Source of the DNA: Harmothoe impar
Lineage: Eukaryota; Annelida; Polychaeta; Phyllodocida; Polynoidae
Length of the DNA: 64,000 bases
Assembly: GCA_947462335.1 (NCBI GenBank)
Contig: OX381708.1
Location: forward strand, 6,014,001-6,078,000
Direction: 5' to 3'
In this document: piece by piece, positions 1 to 30,911 of the stretch
Layout of the letters: every line of letters begins with the position of its first letter
How positions within the stretch are numbered: position 1 is the first letter of the stretch
Made by a program: the position numbers and the translations under genes
Notes under the pieces: model-generated
Database searches by the model: none
The model's input: the letters and a program-made list of their open reading frames with translations, nothing else
Told to the model about the DNA's origin: nothing

Positions 1-9
1 TTGACTCAC

Positions 10-19736
<19,727 letters not shown>

Positions 19737-19795
19737 GTTGGCTGGTTTTTTTCTGTAAACAAACAAAATGATGTCACAACAATTAACATCTTCTT

Positions 19796-20055
19796 AGGGA
19801 GTGATCATTTTTTAACAACAGGGGGGGAGGTGGTGGGTTGGGGGGGGCAAAAGAATTTGGACCCCTTGACCGGGGGGGGGCAAAAAAATTTGGACCCCTC
19901 TTGGGGGGGGGGGGCAAAATAATTTAACCTGTTTTGAGCCAAAAAGCCCGCGCTTTACTATGCTTCAAAGGGCCCGCGCGGGGGTGTAAAAAATTTCCCA
20001 CGCTCCGCGCGGAAACCCACCACCCCCACTGTTGTTAAAAAATGATCACTCCCTT
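19796..20055. mobile_element. family C element, full length
   Basis: GGGAGTGATCATTTTTTAAC to GTTAAAAAATGATCACTCCC, with ATTTGGACCCCTTGAC and GCTTCAAAGGGCCCGCGCGG inside. It lies about 40 bases upstream of the piwi exon 1 acceptor. Confidence 0.9.
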
Positions 20056-20182
20056 AACCATTTAAGGATGGTATAATGCATTAATGCATCATGCCCTTAG
20101 TCATCATGATGCGTAGGGCTGCATTGGTGCATCATGACGACAAATGTCATCTTTTAGCAACATCCATCCTCAAAGGGTTAAT
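20056..20182. mobile_element. short family D element
   Basis: TTAACCATTTAAGGATGG to CATCCTCAAAGGGTTAA; interior CATCATGACGACAAATGTCA. It directly abuts the family C element. Confidence 0.75.
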
Positions 20183-20234
20183 GCAATATGCTATTTATCC
20201 ATCCTTAAAGGGTTAGATACCGTACCTTGATGGG

Positions 20235-20300
20235 GGGGGTCCCCATGTCGCATGTCGATTTTTAGAAAAGCTCATGTCACATGTCTATATATGTTACTCC
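20235..20300. repeat. CATGTCGCATGTC repeat block
   Basis: GGGGGGGTCCCCATGTCGCA then CATGTCGATTTTTAGAAAAG; the same family as 5490-5890. Confidence 0.6.
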
Positions 20301-20502
20301 GATTAACATGAGTATATTGGGCGAGTAAGTCGCTGCCGCTAGGGGACGCTCTGTATGTTAGTATGTAGGCCTATTAGTCCCTCCAGGGGGCGTCAGTGTG
20401 TTGGCGCAGCGCGTCCAGCCCTCCTCATAGTTGGATTTTTAACTTTGAATTTTGACATTTTTAGAACCGAAATGGTGCATTCTGATGAATTTTTAGAGCC
20501 TA

Positions 20503-20818
20503 AGGCTGTGTCTCACGACCTTAGGCCAATGTTTTTGTCTCTGACCGGGTGCCGTCTCTGACCAGGTGCCGTCTCTGACCGGGTGCCGTCTCTGACCGGA
20601 CATCACTTTGGGAGTTTAGCTACCTTCTACCAACAGCAGGAGGCTCATTATAATAACATAAGAACTGCCATAACGTTTTTACAAATACTTATATATATGA
20701 GTATAGGTTAACAATTAAAAAACACATTCCTCTGACAACAGGTCAGAGACAGCACCTGGTCAGAGACGGCACCCGGTCAGAGACAAAAACATTGTCCCAA
20801 GGTCGTGAGACACAGCCC
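20503..20818. mobile_element. family E element, complete
   Basis: GGCTGTGTCTCACGACCTTA and GTCGTGAGACACAGCC are the TIRs; each arm carries copies of CTCTGACCGGGTGCCGT or its inverse. The interior is AT-rich with TACCAACAGCAGGAGGCT, shared with the copy at 34480. Confidence 0.85.
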
Positions 20819-20929
20819 TAAGCACCTTGCCCTGCCTGCAGAAAACAAGGGAGCACCATCCAAGAAAATGTTGAATACCTAGACTTGAAATGGTGCATTC
20901 TGATGCACTCTCTAATAATTTTTCTCATG

Positions 20930-21085
20930 TCACTAAGGCCCATGTCCCATGTCGAATTTAAGATACTGCTCATGTCCCATGTCACTTACATGGCCATGTC
21001 CCATGTTGATTTTAAGAAATTGCCATGTCACCATGTCGGATTTAAGAAATGGCCATGTCGCCCTGTCGAATTTAGGAGTCTAGGG
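20930..21085. repeat. CATGTCCCATGTC repeat block
   Basis: Four to five units of CCATGTCGAATTTAAGA-type sequence ending CTAGGGCCATACTGTA, as at 5870-5893. Confidence 0.6.
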
Positions 21086-21164
21086 CCATACTGTAGCTGG
21101 AAGCATTTGGCAACCAAGAGACAACAACACAAGTGAGAAAGTATATTGTTTAAGACAATGACCT

Positions 21165-21440
21165 GGCGAGTAACTCGCAGGTGTTGCATTGATGCATCAT
21201 GCTGACCCTATTGGAGCATCTCAACCCGTAGAGTCAGCATGATGCTTGAGTGCAGCACTGGTGAGTTACTCGCCAGGACTGCATTCATGCATCATGCCGA
21301 CCCTAAGAGAGTGCCACAACCCTGTATGGTCAGCATGATGCTTGGATGCAACACTAGCGAGTTACTCACCAAGGCTGCATTCAGGCATCATGAGGGTCAA
21401 AAGCATGATGCGTTAATGCATAATACCGGCCTTAAAGGGT
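21165..21440. mobile_element. family D element (left end diverged)
   Basis: Three GAGTAACTCGC-like palindromes, TGCATCATGCCGACCCT words and the right end CCTTAAAGGGTCG. Confidence 0.65.
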
Positions 21441-21896
21441 CGATATATAAGGGCTTCTAAATTTATCTTGAAATTTGACTCGCTGTTTTATTGCAGCCAT
21501 TCAGATCTGGATGGGGGGTCCCCATCTCACGTGGGCAGTGGAGAAACAAAAATTTCCTTACACACACAAGATTCCCAGAGGGCAGAGAATAAAACAAAAA
21601 TTAATAAAGCATGGGAAACTTCATTTTTGGGTAATCTAATGAAGGTATGTTGAAAATTATCCCCAATCTGGAAGGCCTCAACATGTACTTTTTCCTCTCT
21701 TTTTTTTGGGGGGGTAAAATTCTCAAAGGGAAAATTTAGATTATATTTTTGCAAAATGCTGAATATCTCGGCGGCAGATCCGTAATCCAAGTTATCAAAA
21801 TAAAACGGCCTTATAGCTCCAGTTCCCTGCCTTCCCGTAAGGCTCTGAACCACTTAGGTCAGCATGGAGCCCCCTCCCACCTGGGTGGGCGGAGAT
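21441..21896. other. intergenic, no recognisable gene
   Basis: Contains GGATGGGGGGTCCCCATCTC and an open minus frame of 108 codons with no recognisable domain or splice support. Nothing convincing. Confidence 0.35.
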
Positions 21897-22248
21897 TAGG
21901 CCACTAAAAACAGTTGTTTCTCATCACCGCGCACATCATAAAATTCATGATTTGGGGGAAACTTTTTTTTTCTTTAATTTTTTTTTCTTTTAACATTTTT
22001 CATGAAAAATATGTATAAATTGGATAAAATATTGGCAATTTTGGTATCAAATTAAAGCTTATGCTCTCAGTAATGCAATGAGCTAGGAATAACTTGCATT
22101 ATAACAACTTTTACTGATCAATAAAAGTCAAATTTCTCTATGTATTTAAGCCCCAGGTAAAAAAATGAATTAAAGTAAATAAAAAACGCCCTCGTCATAT
22201 TTTTCACTGTTGGTAATGAGAAACAATAATGTTTTTGAGTGGCCTTAC
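21897..22248. mobile_element. family A element, complete reference copy
   Basis: TTAGGCCACTAAAAACAGTT to TGTTTTTGAGTGGCC; interior TTAAAGCTTATGCTCTCAGT is the empty site that family B occupies at 2269. Confidence 0.8.
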
Positions 22249-22419
22249 CTGAACCTAGGTCCTATTACCTAATTAGCTAATGTATTTATTTATTACCTAA
22301 TGTATTGGCACCTGGGTAGGTGGAGCTTACCTAACCTATAACCCCTAGCTATAACCTAATACCTGATGTGAGGGACTGAGTGAGCAGCGACTATAAAACT
22401 TCCTATATATAAGGCCATC

Positions 22420-22653
22420 ACATTTCATTGGTTAAGAATAAATGATCTCAAAAAGTCGGGAAAATGTAAATTATTTCTATACCACTGCATTGCTGGCATT
22501 ATTAGCTATAATTTGATACCAAATATGACCAATTTTGTCCATTTTGATGAGGTTTTTAAATTTGGCAAAAAAAAGAGAAAGTTTTCCCCAAAACCTGATT
22601 TTAATGATGCGCGCGGTGATGAGAAACCATTTTATTTTTTGAGTGGCCTTAAA
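22420..22653. mobile_element. family A element, left-truncated
   Basis: Right end GATGAGAAACCATTTTATTT, TTTTGAGTGGCC; interior ATAATTTGATACCAAATATG as in other copies. Confidence 0.7.
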
Positions 22654-23810
22654 GCCACATTTTTCTTGTAATATTCTAGTTGTAATTCAACTCTGTTTTA
22701 ATCTTAATGCATCAACTCTCATTACCTGTGATAAATAAGCTGTAAGGCGTTTCTCGTCTATGGAGGTGACTTACAGACCTTAATAATAAAGTTATGGATT
22801 CTATAAATCAATTCACGGACAATGGACTTTCCAAAAAAGAGCTATGAAAATGCATTTCTATTATGTTATAAACCATGCCATGAGGACAGGCAGGGCCCAA
22901 TTTTTTGTACAAAAATAGTGGTCTTAATAGCCTTTATTAAGAGAGCTAGAAGAAATTAAAAAAAGTTATGGTTTATGGAAAAAGTTACGGTTTAATATAA
23001 ATTGTGAACCATAAACCTGTAGAAATAAATTTAGCCTATACTTAGAGACCGACTTGTTTGGCCTGCGGGATTCCTGTACATGTGGTAGCCCATATTGTAG
23101 TCACTCACTGTTCTTTAATAGAGACTGCTTGTAGTGAAAAATGGACTAATCTACTCATTGTGTTTCACAGTTATGTACATGGGGGTGCAGACGCCCCCCC
23201 CCCCCCCCCCCAGGTCAGAAAGTCGCCGAAATCAAGGGCCTCAGATCTGCAGATCACAAAGTCGCTTTTTAGGCCATTTTTGCTATAAACATGTTTTTCC
23301 TAAAGTCGACAGGTCGCTTAAATTTATTGTACCAGGTCGCCAGGAAAACAGCCCAGGTCGCCAGGTCGCCTTTGACCCCTCTGGAGCTACTATCATGAAT
23401 GCCAGACCAAAATATATTGCTGAAAATCATATTATGCAGCACATACCAAACAAAAAAGAACACACAAAAAACACCACCATATTACCCTACCTACGCGTTA
23501 GTTGGCACTGCTGTAGCTGCACAAAACGGTAGTCGCTGAGTTGAGGGGTACCACGGTATGATCCAATGCCGACTGTGGTAAAGGAACTAGGGGAAAGTGC
23601 CTTCAGCGTTCTCAGTTATTGCCACAATTATTACATCCACAAAACAATGCCTAGTGGGTGGCGAGTTAGAGCGTGCCAAACATTAAGTAATGGGTTGACG
23701 TCATCCTGACTGGTGCCGACCCCCCCCCCCCCTCCCGCCTTCCCCAAGTGCTAAAGACCCTGTGAAAGCATAGGTCGACAAAGCCAACAAGGGCCGCCTT
23801 AGCTTAGCTT
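22654..23810. other. intergenic, AT-rich, with C-run and AGGTCGCC repeats
   Basis: Largely unstructured. A run of about 19 C at 23195 precedes short repeats of AGGTCGCCAGG (23220-23370). A second C run is near 23721. Open frames here lack family features. Confidence 0.4.
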
Positions 23811-23811
23811 A

Positions 23812-24050
23812 GGCCAAAAAGAATTGTTGTTTTAGGTCACCCGATCGACCGTATCAAAGCAGGGCCTACCATACGCTTTTTTATGCATTTTTGAATAGAT
23901 TTTCGGATATTTACCCTTTTTGGTCAATTTTCGGGTATTCAAAAAAGTTGGCTAGAACATTCATGTTAGAATTTTTTTTTTAAATCCGACCTACTGATCC
24001 TACATTTTCCTACCATGTTACCTGAAACAAACTTCTTTTTTTTGGCCTTA
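23812..24050. mobile_element. family F element
   Basis: GGCCAAAAAGAATTGTTG and TTTTAGGTCACCCGATCGAC to TACCTGAAACAAACTTC, TTTTTTTTGGCC. The interior shares TTTTTGGTCAATTTTCGGGT with the copy at 13785. Confidence 0.65.
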
Positions 24051-24768
24051 GGGAACATTCACAAATGACGTCACCTATTTTGGGACAGTTTCCAAGACCC
24101 ATTCACCACCCCCTGTAACTATTAGGGCAAATTAGTCAATATTGTAGAAATGTATCATGCATAATGCCGGGGGGGGGCACTCCCTATATACTTTTCCATT
24201 GTAACTATATGTGAACATCACCCCAATTTGGGACCCTAATTACTGGAGGAAATTCAAGGGAAAAAACACCCTTTTTACGGGGAATTGACAGTAAAAGACA
24301 CCCTGTAAAAATCCCAAATAAATATATTATATCATGTTATCAAGGAGGATTTAAGAAATAACAAGAAAAACTCCACAAAAAGGTTGTCTTCAATCACACT
24401 CATTATTTCTCAGTATGCAGCCTTTATGCTATAGGCCTATATTGCATCAAAAAGTATCATCTAGGAATTTTCCTAATCATTTAGCCTTAAAAGGTACCCC
24501 TTTCCCTCCAAAAGCATCTTGATCACGTTTTGTCAAGAAATTCAAAGACCACTCCCCCCAAGCCCATATTTCATTTGCGAGGATTGAAGAATTCACGATT
24601 CAAGAAGTTTTATTTTTTTTGACTTAGGTAATAATACATTCATGTCAGCACCAGTTTTGTATTAATCACATTACAAACTCTTTTTTACTTATATAAGAGC
24701 ATTCATCTAAATAACGTTCATGATAGAGTATATACAATTTATGGTTTCTGCCCTATTAGCTGTATTAG

Positions 24769-25803
24769 GGGCTGTTCATAAATGACGTCACACTGGAGGG
24801 GGTGGGTGGGTGTTGGTGTGAGTGTGACAAAGTGTGACAGGGGGGTGGGGGGTGTCAAGCCCAGTGTGACGTCACACTTTGGAAAATAGCAATAATAGCT
24901 ATTTAATCAAATTATTAGGGCCTAAGGTACCGGTAAGCATGTAACTTATATTGTAAGGGAAAGCCATTTCCTCTAGATTGTTAAGTGTCTAAACAAAAGC
25001 TATTGCTCAAATTGCACAGTGATGACAAAGCAGATTTTTTTTGAGTGACCATAAAGGGGGTATGAATGGGGGAGTCCCCATGTTGCCTGTCAATTTTAAG
25101 AAAAGACCATGTCGCCTGACAGTTAAATCCCCATGTCGCCTTTAAGAGCCTGTCCTATAAAATGACCATGCCGCCATGTCAAATTTAGCCATCCACCCCC
25201 ATTAACCCTTTAAGGATGCATGTCGCTAAAAGATGACATTGGTTGTCATGATGCACCAATGCAGCTCCGGTGAGTAACTCGCCGGTACTGCATTGGTACA
25301 TCATGCTGACCCTTCGGGAGTGTCTTAACCCCATAGGGTCGGCATGATGCTTGAATGCAGCACTGGCGAGTTACTCACCAGGGTTGCATTCATGCATCAT
25401 GACAACCAAGGCATGATGCTTTAAGGTATCATGCCATCCTTATAGGGTTAATAAACCTTTTTGACCAAGCATGATCTTTGGCAATGCAGCTTATAGGAGC
25501 GGCACACAGTGGGGGTGCAGCTTAAACGAGAGGTTTTAGATGTATGCCACAGTACTAAACTCATCATTATCAGACCCCCTGTGTAGCCTTTTGGATTGTC
25601 CTAACTTAGGGGTGTAGTTTATATGCAAGTTAGGCTTATACCTGAGGTTTACGGTAAGCTTTTCAAAGGGGGCGGGGGTGTCTGCACATTTGTGACATAA
25701 TTTTCTAGGGGGTGTTGGCTGATGTGTGACGAAGTGTGACAGGGGGGTGGGTGGGTGTTGAAAATGGTCCAAAATAGTGTGACGTCATTTATGGATGGCC
25801 CCT
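24769..25803. mobile_element. TIR element with GTTCATAAATGACGTCACAC ends
   Basis: Left AGGGGCTGTTCATAAATGAC and right GTGACGTCATTTATGGATGG with matching GGGGTGGGTGGGTGTTG blocks. A CATGTCGC block (25070-25190) and a complete family D element lie inside. Confidence 0.65.
25204..25451. mobile_element. family D element nested in the 24.8-25.8 kb element
   Basis: TTAACCCTTTAAGGATGCAT to CCTTATAGGGTTAA; interior GAGTAACTCGCCGGTACTGC. Confidence 0.8.
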
Positions 25804-25912
25804 TACATTAAAGATCCACAGTTAGAATTTGAGATATTCTCCTATTACCATCATGTTCTCTGTGTGAAGTCATTTGTGAATATTGCCGAATCTGCTAAAA
25901 CTACTAATAGTA

Positions 25913-25985
25913 AGGCCACTCAAAAAAATAAAATGGTTTCTCATCACCGCGCGCATCATAAAAATTAGTTTTTTTTGCCAAATTT
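25913..25985. mobile_element. family A left end fragment
   Basis: AAGGCCACTCAAAAAAATAA and GGTTTCTCATCACCGCGCGC, broken after about 70 bases. Confidence 0.65.
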
Positions 25986-26156
25986 TGGAAGGTAGTTACA
26001 TCAAGATTTACGTCATCAACTAGATGGAATTATTTACGTCACGACAGTAAGATCAACATCCGGCGCATCACTTGCGCCGCCAAGCTCGTCCCGTGAGTTA
26101 TCATCGCATCACACGCCGTACAATCCCTACTAAACTAATCCATGTACTATTGGCTT

Positions 26157-26371
26157 AACCCTTTAAGGACGGCATAGTGCATTAATGCAACATGCCTTGG
26201 TCGTCATGATGCATGAATGCAGCCCTGGCGAGTAACTCATCATGTCAACCCTACAGGGTTGAGAGACACCCGAATGCACCAATGCAGCACCGGTGAGTTA
26301 CTCGCCAGGGCTGCATTGGTGCATCATGCCGACAAATGTTGTCTTTTAGCGATGTGCGTCCTTAAAGGGTT
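26157..26371. mobile_element. family D element, complete
   Basis: TTAACCCTTTAAGGACGGCA to GTGCGTCCTTAAAGGGTT. Confidence 0.8.
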
Positions 26372-26455
26372 CATGGTAACTTGTATCTTTGGGCATTATT
26401 CATGAATGTGTTTGTTAGTGTGTAGTGCACTCTTACACTCTGAATGGTCTATCAG

Positions 26456-26586
26456 CCGGACGCGCCTTAGTGTGTTATTCTTTTTGTCTCATACTTCTGG
26501 CCGACCCTTTGGCAGAGTACCCGGAAGCGCCTTAGTGTGTTATTTCTTTTGTCTCATACTTCCGGCCGACCCTTTGGCAGAGTACA
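26456..26586. repeat. 65-base direct duplication
   Basis: Two adjacent copies of CCGGA-GCGCCTTAGTGTGTTAT ending CCGACCCTTTGGCAGAGTAC. Confidence 0.85.
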
Positions 26587-26621
26587 GAAGTATTGATTGA
26601 GCGTTCTCAAGAGGAGTCCTT

Positions 26622-27212
26622 AACCCTTTAAGGATTGCAAAGTGCATTAATGCATTATGTACTTGGTCGTCATGATGCAGGAATGCAGCTCTGGTGTGTA
26701 ACTCACTCCTGCTGTCTGAGTCAGTGCCACAACATGCTGACCCTACTGGAATTTAAGATAGTTTAAGATAGGATTGAAATAGAAGAAAAAGAATTAAGAT
26801 AGTTTAAGATAGGATTGAAATAGAAGAAAAAGAATTAAGATAGTTTAAGATAGGACTGAAATAGAAGAAAAAGAATTAAGATAGTTTAAGATAGGATTGA
26901 AATAGAAGAAAAAGAATTAAGATAGTTTAGGATAGGATTGAAATAGAAGAAAACGAATTGAGATAGTTTAAGATAGGATTGAAATAGAAGAAAAAGAATT
27001 AAGATAGTTTAAGATAGGATTCGGGGGGGGGGGGCAGAGACCCCATTACATACTAGATAGTAATATTAATACTTTTAAGATAGTCTAAGATAATCTTAAG
27101 ATGGGATTAAGATAGTTTAAGATTGAAATTCAGCTACTAAAAAAGTTAAGACAAGTAAGATCATCTTAAGAGTCTGATTAAACATTTGTCCTCTCACCTG
27201 GGAGAGCTATGC
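26622..27212. mobile_element. family D fragment, 41-base minisatellite and family H end
   Basis: A D left end (TTAACCCTTTAAGGATTGCA) runs into about seven copies of a 41-base unit AATTAAGATAGTTTAAGATA plus GGATTGAAATAGAAGAAAAAG (26757-27020), then a G run and an H right end GTCCTCTCACCTGGGAGAGC at 27190. The minisatellite appears to have expanded inside an H element. Confidence 0.7.
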
Positions 27213-27299
27213 CTTGCATGCTTGTCCAGCCGCACACCTGTGTCAAAAAAAAATCAATTGCCTCCCCCAGGGACAAATGTCACCTACTAGTGACTATGG

Positions 27300-27482
27300 C
27301 AAGCGATATATATTCACCCTCGACATCGGAGTTTCTAACTTTGATATCAGAGTTCCCAACTCCGATATCGAAGTTTAAAACTCTGATATCGAAGTTTAAA
27401 ACTCTGATGTCAAAGTTTTAAATTCTGATATCAGAGTTTCAAACTGTGATATCAGAGTTTAAAACTTTGATATCGAGGGTGA
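27300..27482. repeat. tandem GATATCAGAGTTT palindromic repeat
   Basis: About nine 20-base units of AACTCTGATATCGAAGTTTA; each contains GATATC and the block is flanked by TGGCAAGC/GCTTGCCA inverted words (27297, 27490). Confidence 0.8.
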
Positions 27483-27712
27483 ACAAACGGCTTGCCATAG
27501 ACACCCATCCAGCCACCACTTGTTACTGGCGTTGAGACAGCCAGTTGTCAGCGCGCTCAGGAGGGAAGCGGAAGGACCTGGAAGGACCCGGAAGCACCTG
27601 GAAGCACCCGAGGGTCTGTAAACCATTGAATTAGCTCCGCATTATCCTGAGGTAGGTAAAGGGAGGAACGACTGAGATTAAGCAATATTTTCATCAAGAT
27701 AATATTTACATA

Positions 27713-27950
27713 GGGCTGTGTCTCATGAGTTTGGGCCAATGTGACCGTCTTTGACCAGATGCCATCTTTGACCGGGTGCTATCTAAGATTTAATTTCTTC
27801 TTTGATATATAAGGGATAAACCGCCCCTAAATAAACCGTTTTTTGTCAAGAGGTCAAAGATGGCACCCAGTCAAAGATGGCACCCGGTCAAAGATGTTAC
27901 CCAGCCAAAGACATTCACATTGGCCCAATCTCATGAGACACAGTCCTATG
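27713..27950. mobile_element. family E element, diverged
   Basis: GGGCTGTGTCTCATGAGTTT and CTCATGAGACACAGTCC are the ends; internal units are TTTGACCGGGTGC and the inverse. Confidence 0.8.
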
Positions 27951-28017
27951 TAAACAAAATGAAATTTTCTGAAAGTTTACCAGAAATTCCTGTTTCCAAG
28001 CTCCATGCACATAACTG

Positions 28018-28125
28018 GTCAGCATGATGTCGTCATGATGCAGCGAGTTACCCGCCAGGACTTGGTGCATCATGACAACAAATGTCATCTTTTAGTGTTG
28101 TGCCATCTTTAACCCTTTAAAGGGG
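28018..28125. mobile_element. family D fragment
   Basis: GTCAGCATGATGTCGTCATG, GAGTTACCCGCC and CTTTAACCCTTTAA; compressed copy. Confidence 0.5.
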
Positions 28126-28499
28126 CATAGTCCGATGATTAGGGCTCAAAAATAAATTTTGCTAAAAATCAGCCAGAATGTTCAATATGACATAAGTTCA
28201 TGTCCTACCTACTTTATTAAACATTTTCCCCCAGAATTCAGCTTAGGTTTTAGCTAATTATCAGTTTTATGCTCGATTTGAGACTTTTGGAGTGCACGCT
28301 ATAAGTCCACTCATTGAAAAATGCCCTGTAAAAGTCTATACCTGTGTTCATGGGACCCTCTTGATTGCCTCCTATTGGCCCTGAATGATATTCTATTGTG
28401 CCCATCCTCGAAATATGATGTTATAATGACAATTTGAACTCATTTAAGTAGAATTCAAAATGTGGAAAAAATCGGACCATGACCCTTTAAGGACATATG

Positions 28500-28876
28500 T
28501 ACACTGTAAAAAGTTACTGTATTTAAACAGCAAAATGTGCTGTATATTTACAGCACTTTTTGCTGTAGTTGGTATTACAGCACTATTATATTAATTGATA
28601 TAAATTGATGACAACAACAATATAAAACCTACAGTAGAAGTTGCTGTAACTTTACAGCACCCAGTTGCTGTACATGTACAGCAAAATCTACTGGAACAAA
28701 AGTTGCCAGCAACTTTTACTGTAGATGTACAGTAGAAGTTGCTGTAAATTTACAATAGAAGTTGCTGTAAATGTACAGCAAGTCAGTTGCTGTACACCTA
28801 CAGCAAAATCTACTGGAACAAAAGTTACCAGCAACTTTCGCTGTAGGTGTACAGTACTTACTTCTTACAGTGTAGC
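28500..28876. mobile_element. TIR element of TTACAGCAACTTTTGCTGTA palindromes
   Basis: Ends ACACTGTAAAAAGTTACTGT and ACTTCTTACAGTGT. Nearly the entire body is built of CTGTAAATTTACAG and TACAGCAACTTTTGCTGTA-like inverted words, so it can fold throughout. Confidence 0.8.
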
Positions 28877-29035
28877 TAAAAGATGACATTTGTCGTCATT
28901 ATGCACCAATGCAGACCTGGTAAGTAACTCATCTATGCTGCATTGGTGCATCATGCCGACCCTTCAGGTGCTTGAATGCAGTAGGCATACTGGCGAATTA
29001 CTCGTCACGACTGCATTCAAGCATCATGATGGCAA
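28877..29035. mobile_element. family D fragment interrupted by the preceding element
   Basis: Resumes at AGCTAAAAGATGACATTTGT; the left end TTAACCCTTTAAGG and a short remnant GGACATATGT lie on the far side (28478-28500), so the ACACTGTAAAA element appears to have inserted into D. Confidence 0.5.
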
Positions 29036-29056
29036 AACTGAGCTAGGTTTCATGTT

Positions 29057-29505
29057 GGGCCAAAAAAAAAAGGTGTGTTTCAGGTTACCCGACCCTACCT
29101 AGGAAAACAGGGCCGACCTTAGAAATTTTTATCCAATTTTCAAAAAAAGAAGTAATAATAGGACCATTTCAGAGTCAATTTGATAGTCCGCGAGTCAACG
29201 CCGTTGTTGGCGAGCCAGCGCTGAAGTTTACGAGTCAATTTTTTGGTACTTTTCAGGCCATGGGATGAATCTGTCTTTAGAAAACATTTTTTGGGCTATT
29301 TCAGAGTCAAATTCACAGTCCACGAGTCGACATAGTTGTTTGCGAGTCAGCGCTGGAGTTTGCGAATTAATTTTTGGATACATTTCAGGCCAGAGTAAAA
29401 GAATCTAAAAAAATCTAAAAAAATCAAAAAAATCCGACCTACCCTACCTAAATTTTCAGACTATGTAACCTGAAACACACCTTCTTTTTTTTAGGCCTTG
29501 GGCGG
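29057..29505. mobile_element. family F element, complete
   Basis: GGGCCAAAAAAAAAAGGTGT to TGAAACACACCTTCTTTTTT, TTAGGCC. Interior GCGAGTCAGCGCTGGAGTTT repeats twice. Confidence 0.85.
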
Positions 29506-29780
29506 ATACTGCTCCGCTGCTAAAAGACTGTTTTCAACTATTGGGGCTATTGAGGGTTAATATGTCCTAAGACAACTTACACTGCAGATTGTAGTATGAA
29601 TCCTAGATATTTAACCTATGAGTCATATTTTGAAGTTGCATTGTTGGTTTACTGGGGTGCTTTTTTGTATTTTATATTCATTTTAAGTATTATTTATATG
29701 GCATACTTAAGCTACCCTGTTACTGCATAATTATATATGCAGTATCAGTTTTACTGTGGTACCGCATATATGCAGTCAGT

Positions 29781-30058
29781 CTTTGTGAAAACATGCAGGA
29801 CAGTGGCAATGTCCTTCTAAAATGCCCCCGGTCCAGCAGATTCACAGGTGTAGCAGGACCAAATGTCCAGTCACATTTTGGGCTTTTCTGAACTGAAAAA
29901 AATTCAGTTGGGCTTCTGAAGCTGAAATATGTATGTCAATATATTGTGTAAAGCAATATATCTATCCTAATTTGGCCATAAATGATTACAATTAAAATTA
30001 ATTTTTGATGGATAAAACTCTTCTATACTCAAAATGCAGAAATCATCAGATATGTGGC
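29781..30058. repeat. second copy of the 19265-19553 repeat
   Basis: Shares AACATGCAGGACAGTGGCAA and AAGCAATATATCTATCCTAA, with only scattered differences over about 280 bases. Confidence 0.8.
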
Positions 30059-30164
30059 ATAATGTGACAAGGTTTCCGTTCCAGATGCATGTGTCATCAG
30101 GAGGAGGGGTCCCGCGTCTCGCCACCATCTTACACTTTGTACACCTTGTGTGTATCCAATGTGA

Positions 30165-30320
30165 GTAAATAATGGTCATGGGGTCTTTTGCAATTAAATA
30201 ATGGTCAACTCTTATGAAACGGGGGTCTTTGCCAATTAAGTAATTATCAACTCTTTTGAAACGGGGGTCTTTGGCGATTAGATAATAGTCAACTCTTATG
30301 AAACAGGGGTCTTTGTGTCG
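30165..30320. repeat. 41-base tandem repeat, four copies
   Basis: Units of AATAATGGTCAACTCTTATG plus AAACGGGGGTCTTTGCC. The minus frame reads a repeating KDPRFIRVDHYLI, which I treat as a repeat artefact. Confidence 0.75.
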
Positions 30321-30910
30321 AGAGGCCATTTAGTGTAGATGATCCGACAAGGAGACACAATAGATTAGAGTTGATATCCAGTTTTATTGTAGCAAGTAGA
30401 CATAGGTAATATGTATGTGAGAGTGTCACCTCACATGCACGTAGATAGGAAATAGGGTAGCATAGCCAGTCCTATCTTTTGCCCCCACCCCTGTGGATAA
30501 ATAATGACCACTCTCTGATTTGACACTTTTGGTTAATATAAGGTACTCAAAGGACTAGTAACATAAATTAGTACATAAGTAGCCATGGCAAAAGGGTGCA
30601 CAAACACAGCCAGACTAACAGGAGCCAGAATACTAATAAGTATTAGCTGTTGTAAGATAAATATATCACACAAAACCCAACACAAGGAATTTCAAGTTTT
30701 TCGATTTTTATTTGAAGTCTTTAGGTTGAAGACATTTTTAGGATTTTTGTTGAGTGATCTTTTATAAATTGCGACGTTTTGAGTTATTAATAACTCTTCT
30801 TCAGGCATAAGATGCTTAAATGAGAGCAACAGTGCCTCTGAAGTACTAAAAATGATCAGTTATTTTATGGTTACCATGGTGATAATATGACAACAAACAA
30901 ATTATTAGCT
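30321..30910. other. intergenic, no recognisable feature
   Basis: AT-rich; a 60-codon frame at 30585 has no recognisable domain. Confidence 0.35.
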
Positions 30911-30911
30911 G

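Noticed and set aside
21527..21853. 108-aa minus ORF
   Set aside because: No recognisable domain, no splice sites bounding it, composition not clearly coding.
30165..30329. Minus-strand repeat protein KDPRFIRVDHYLI
   Set aside because: Arises from a 41-base tandem repeat; 41 is not a multiple of 3 and frame is kept only by indels, with no start context or splice support.
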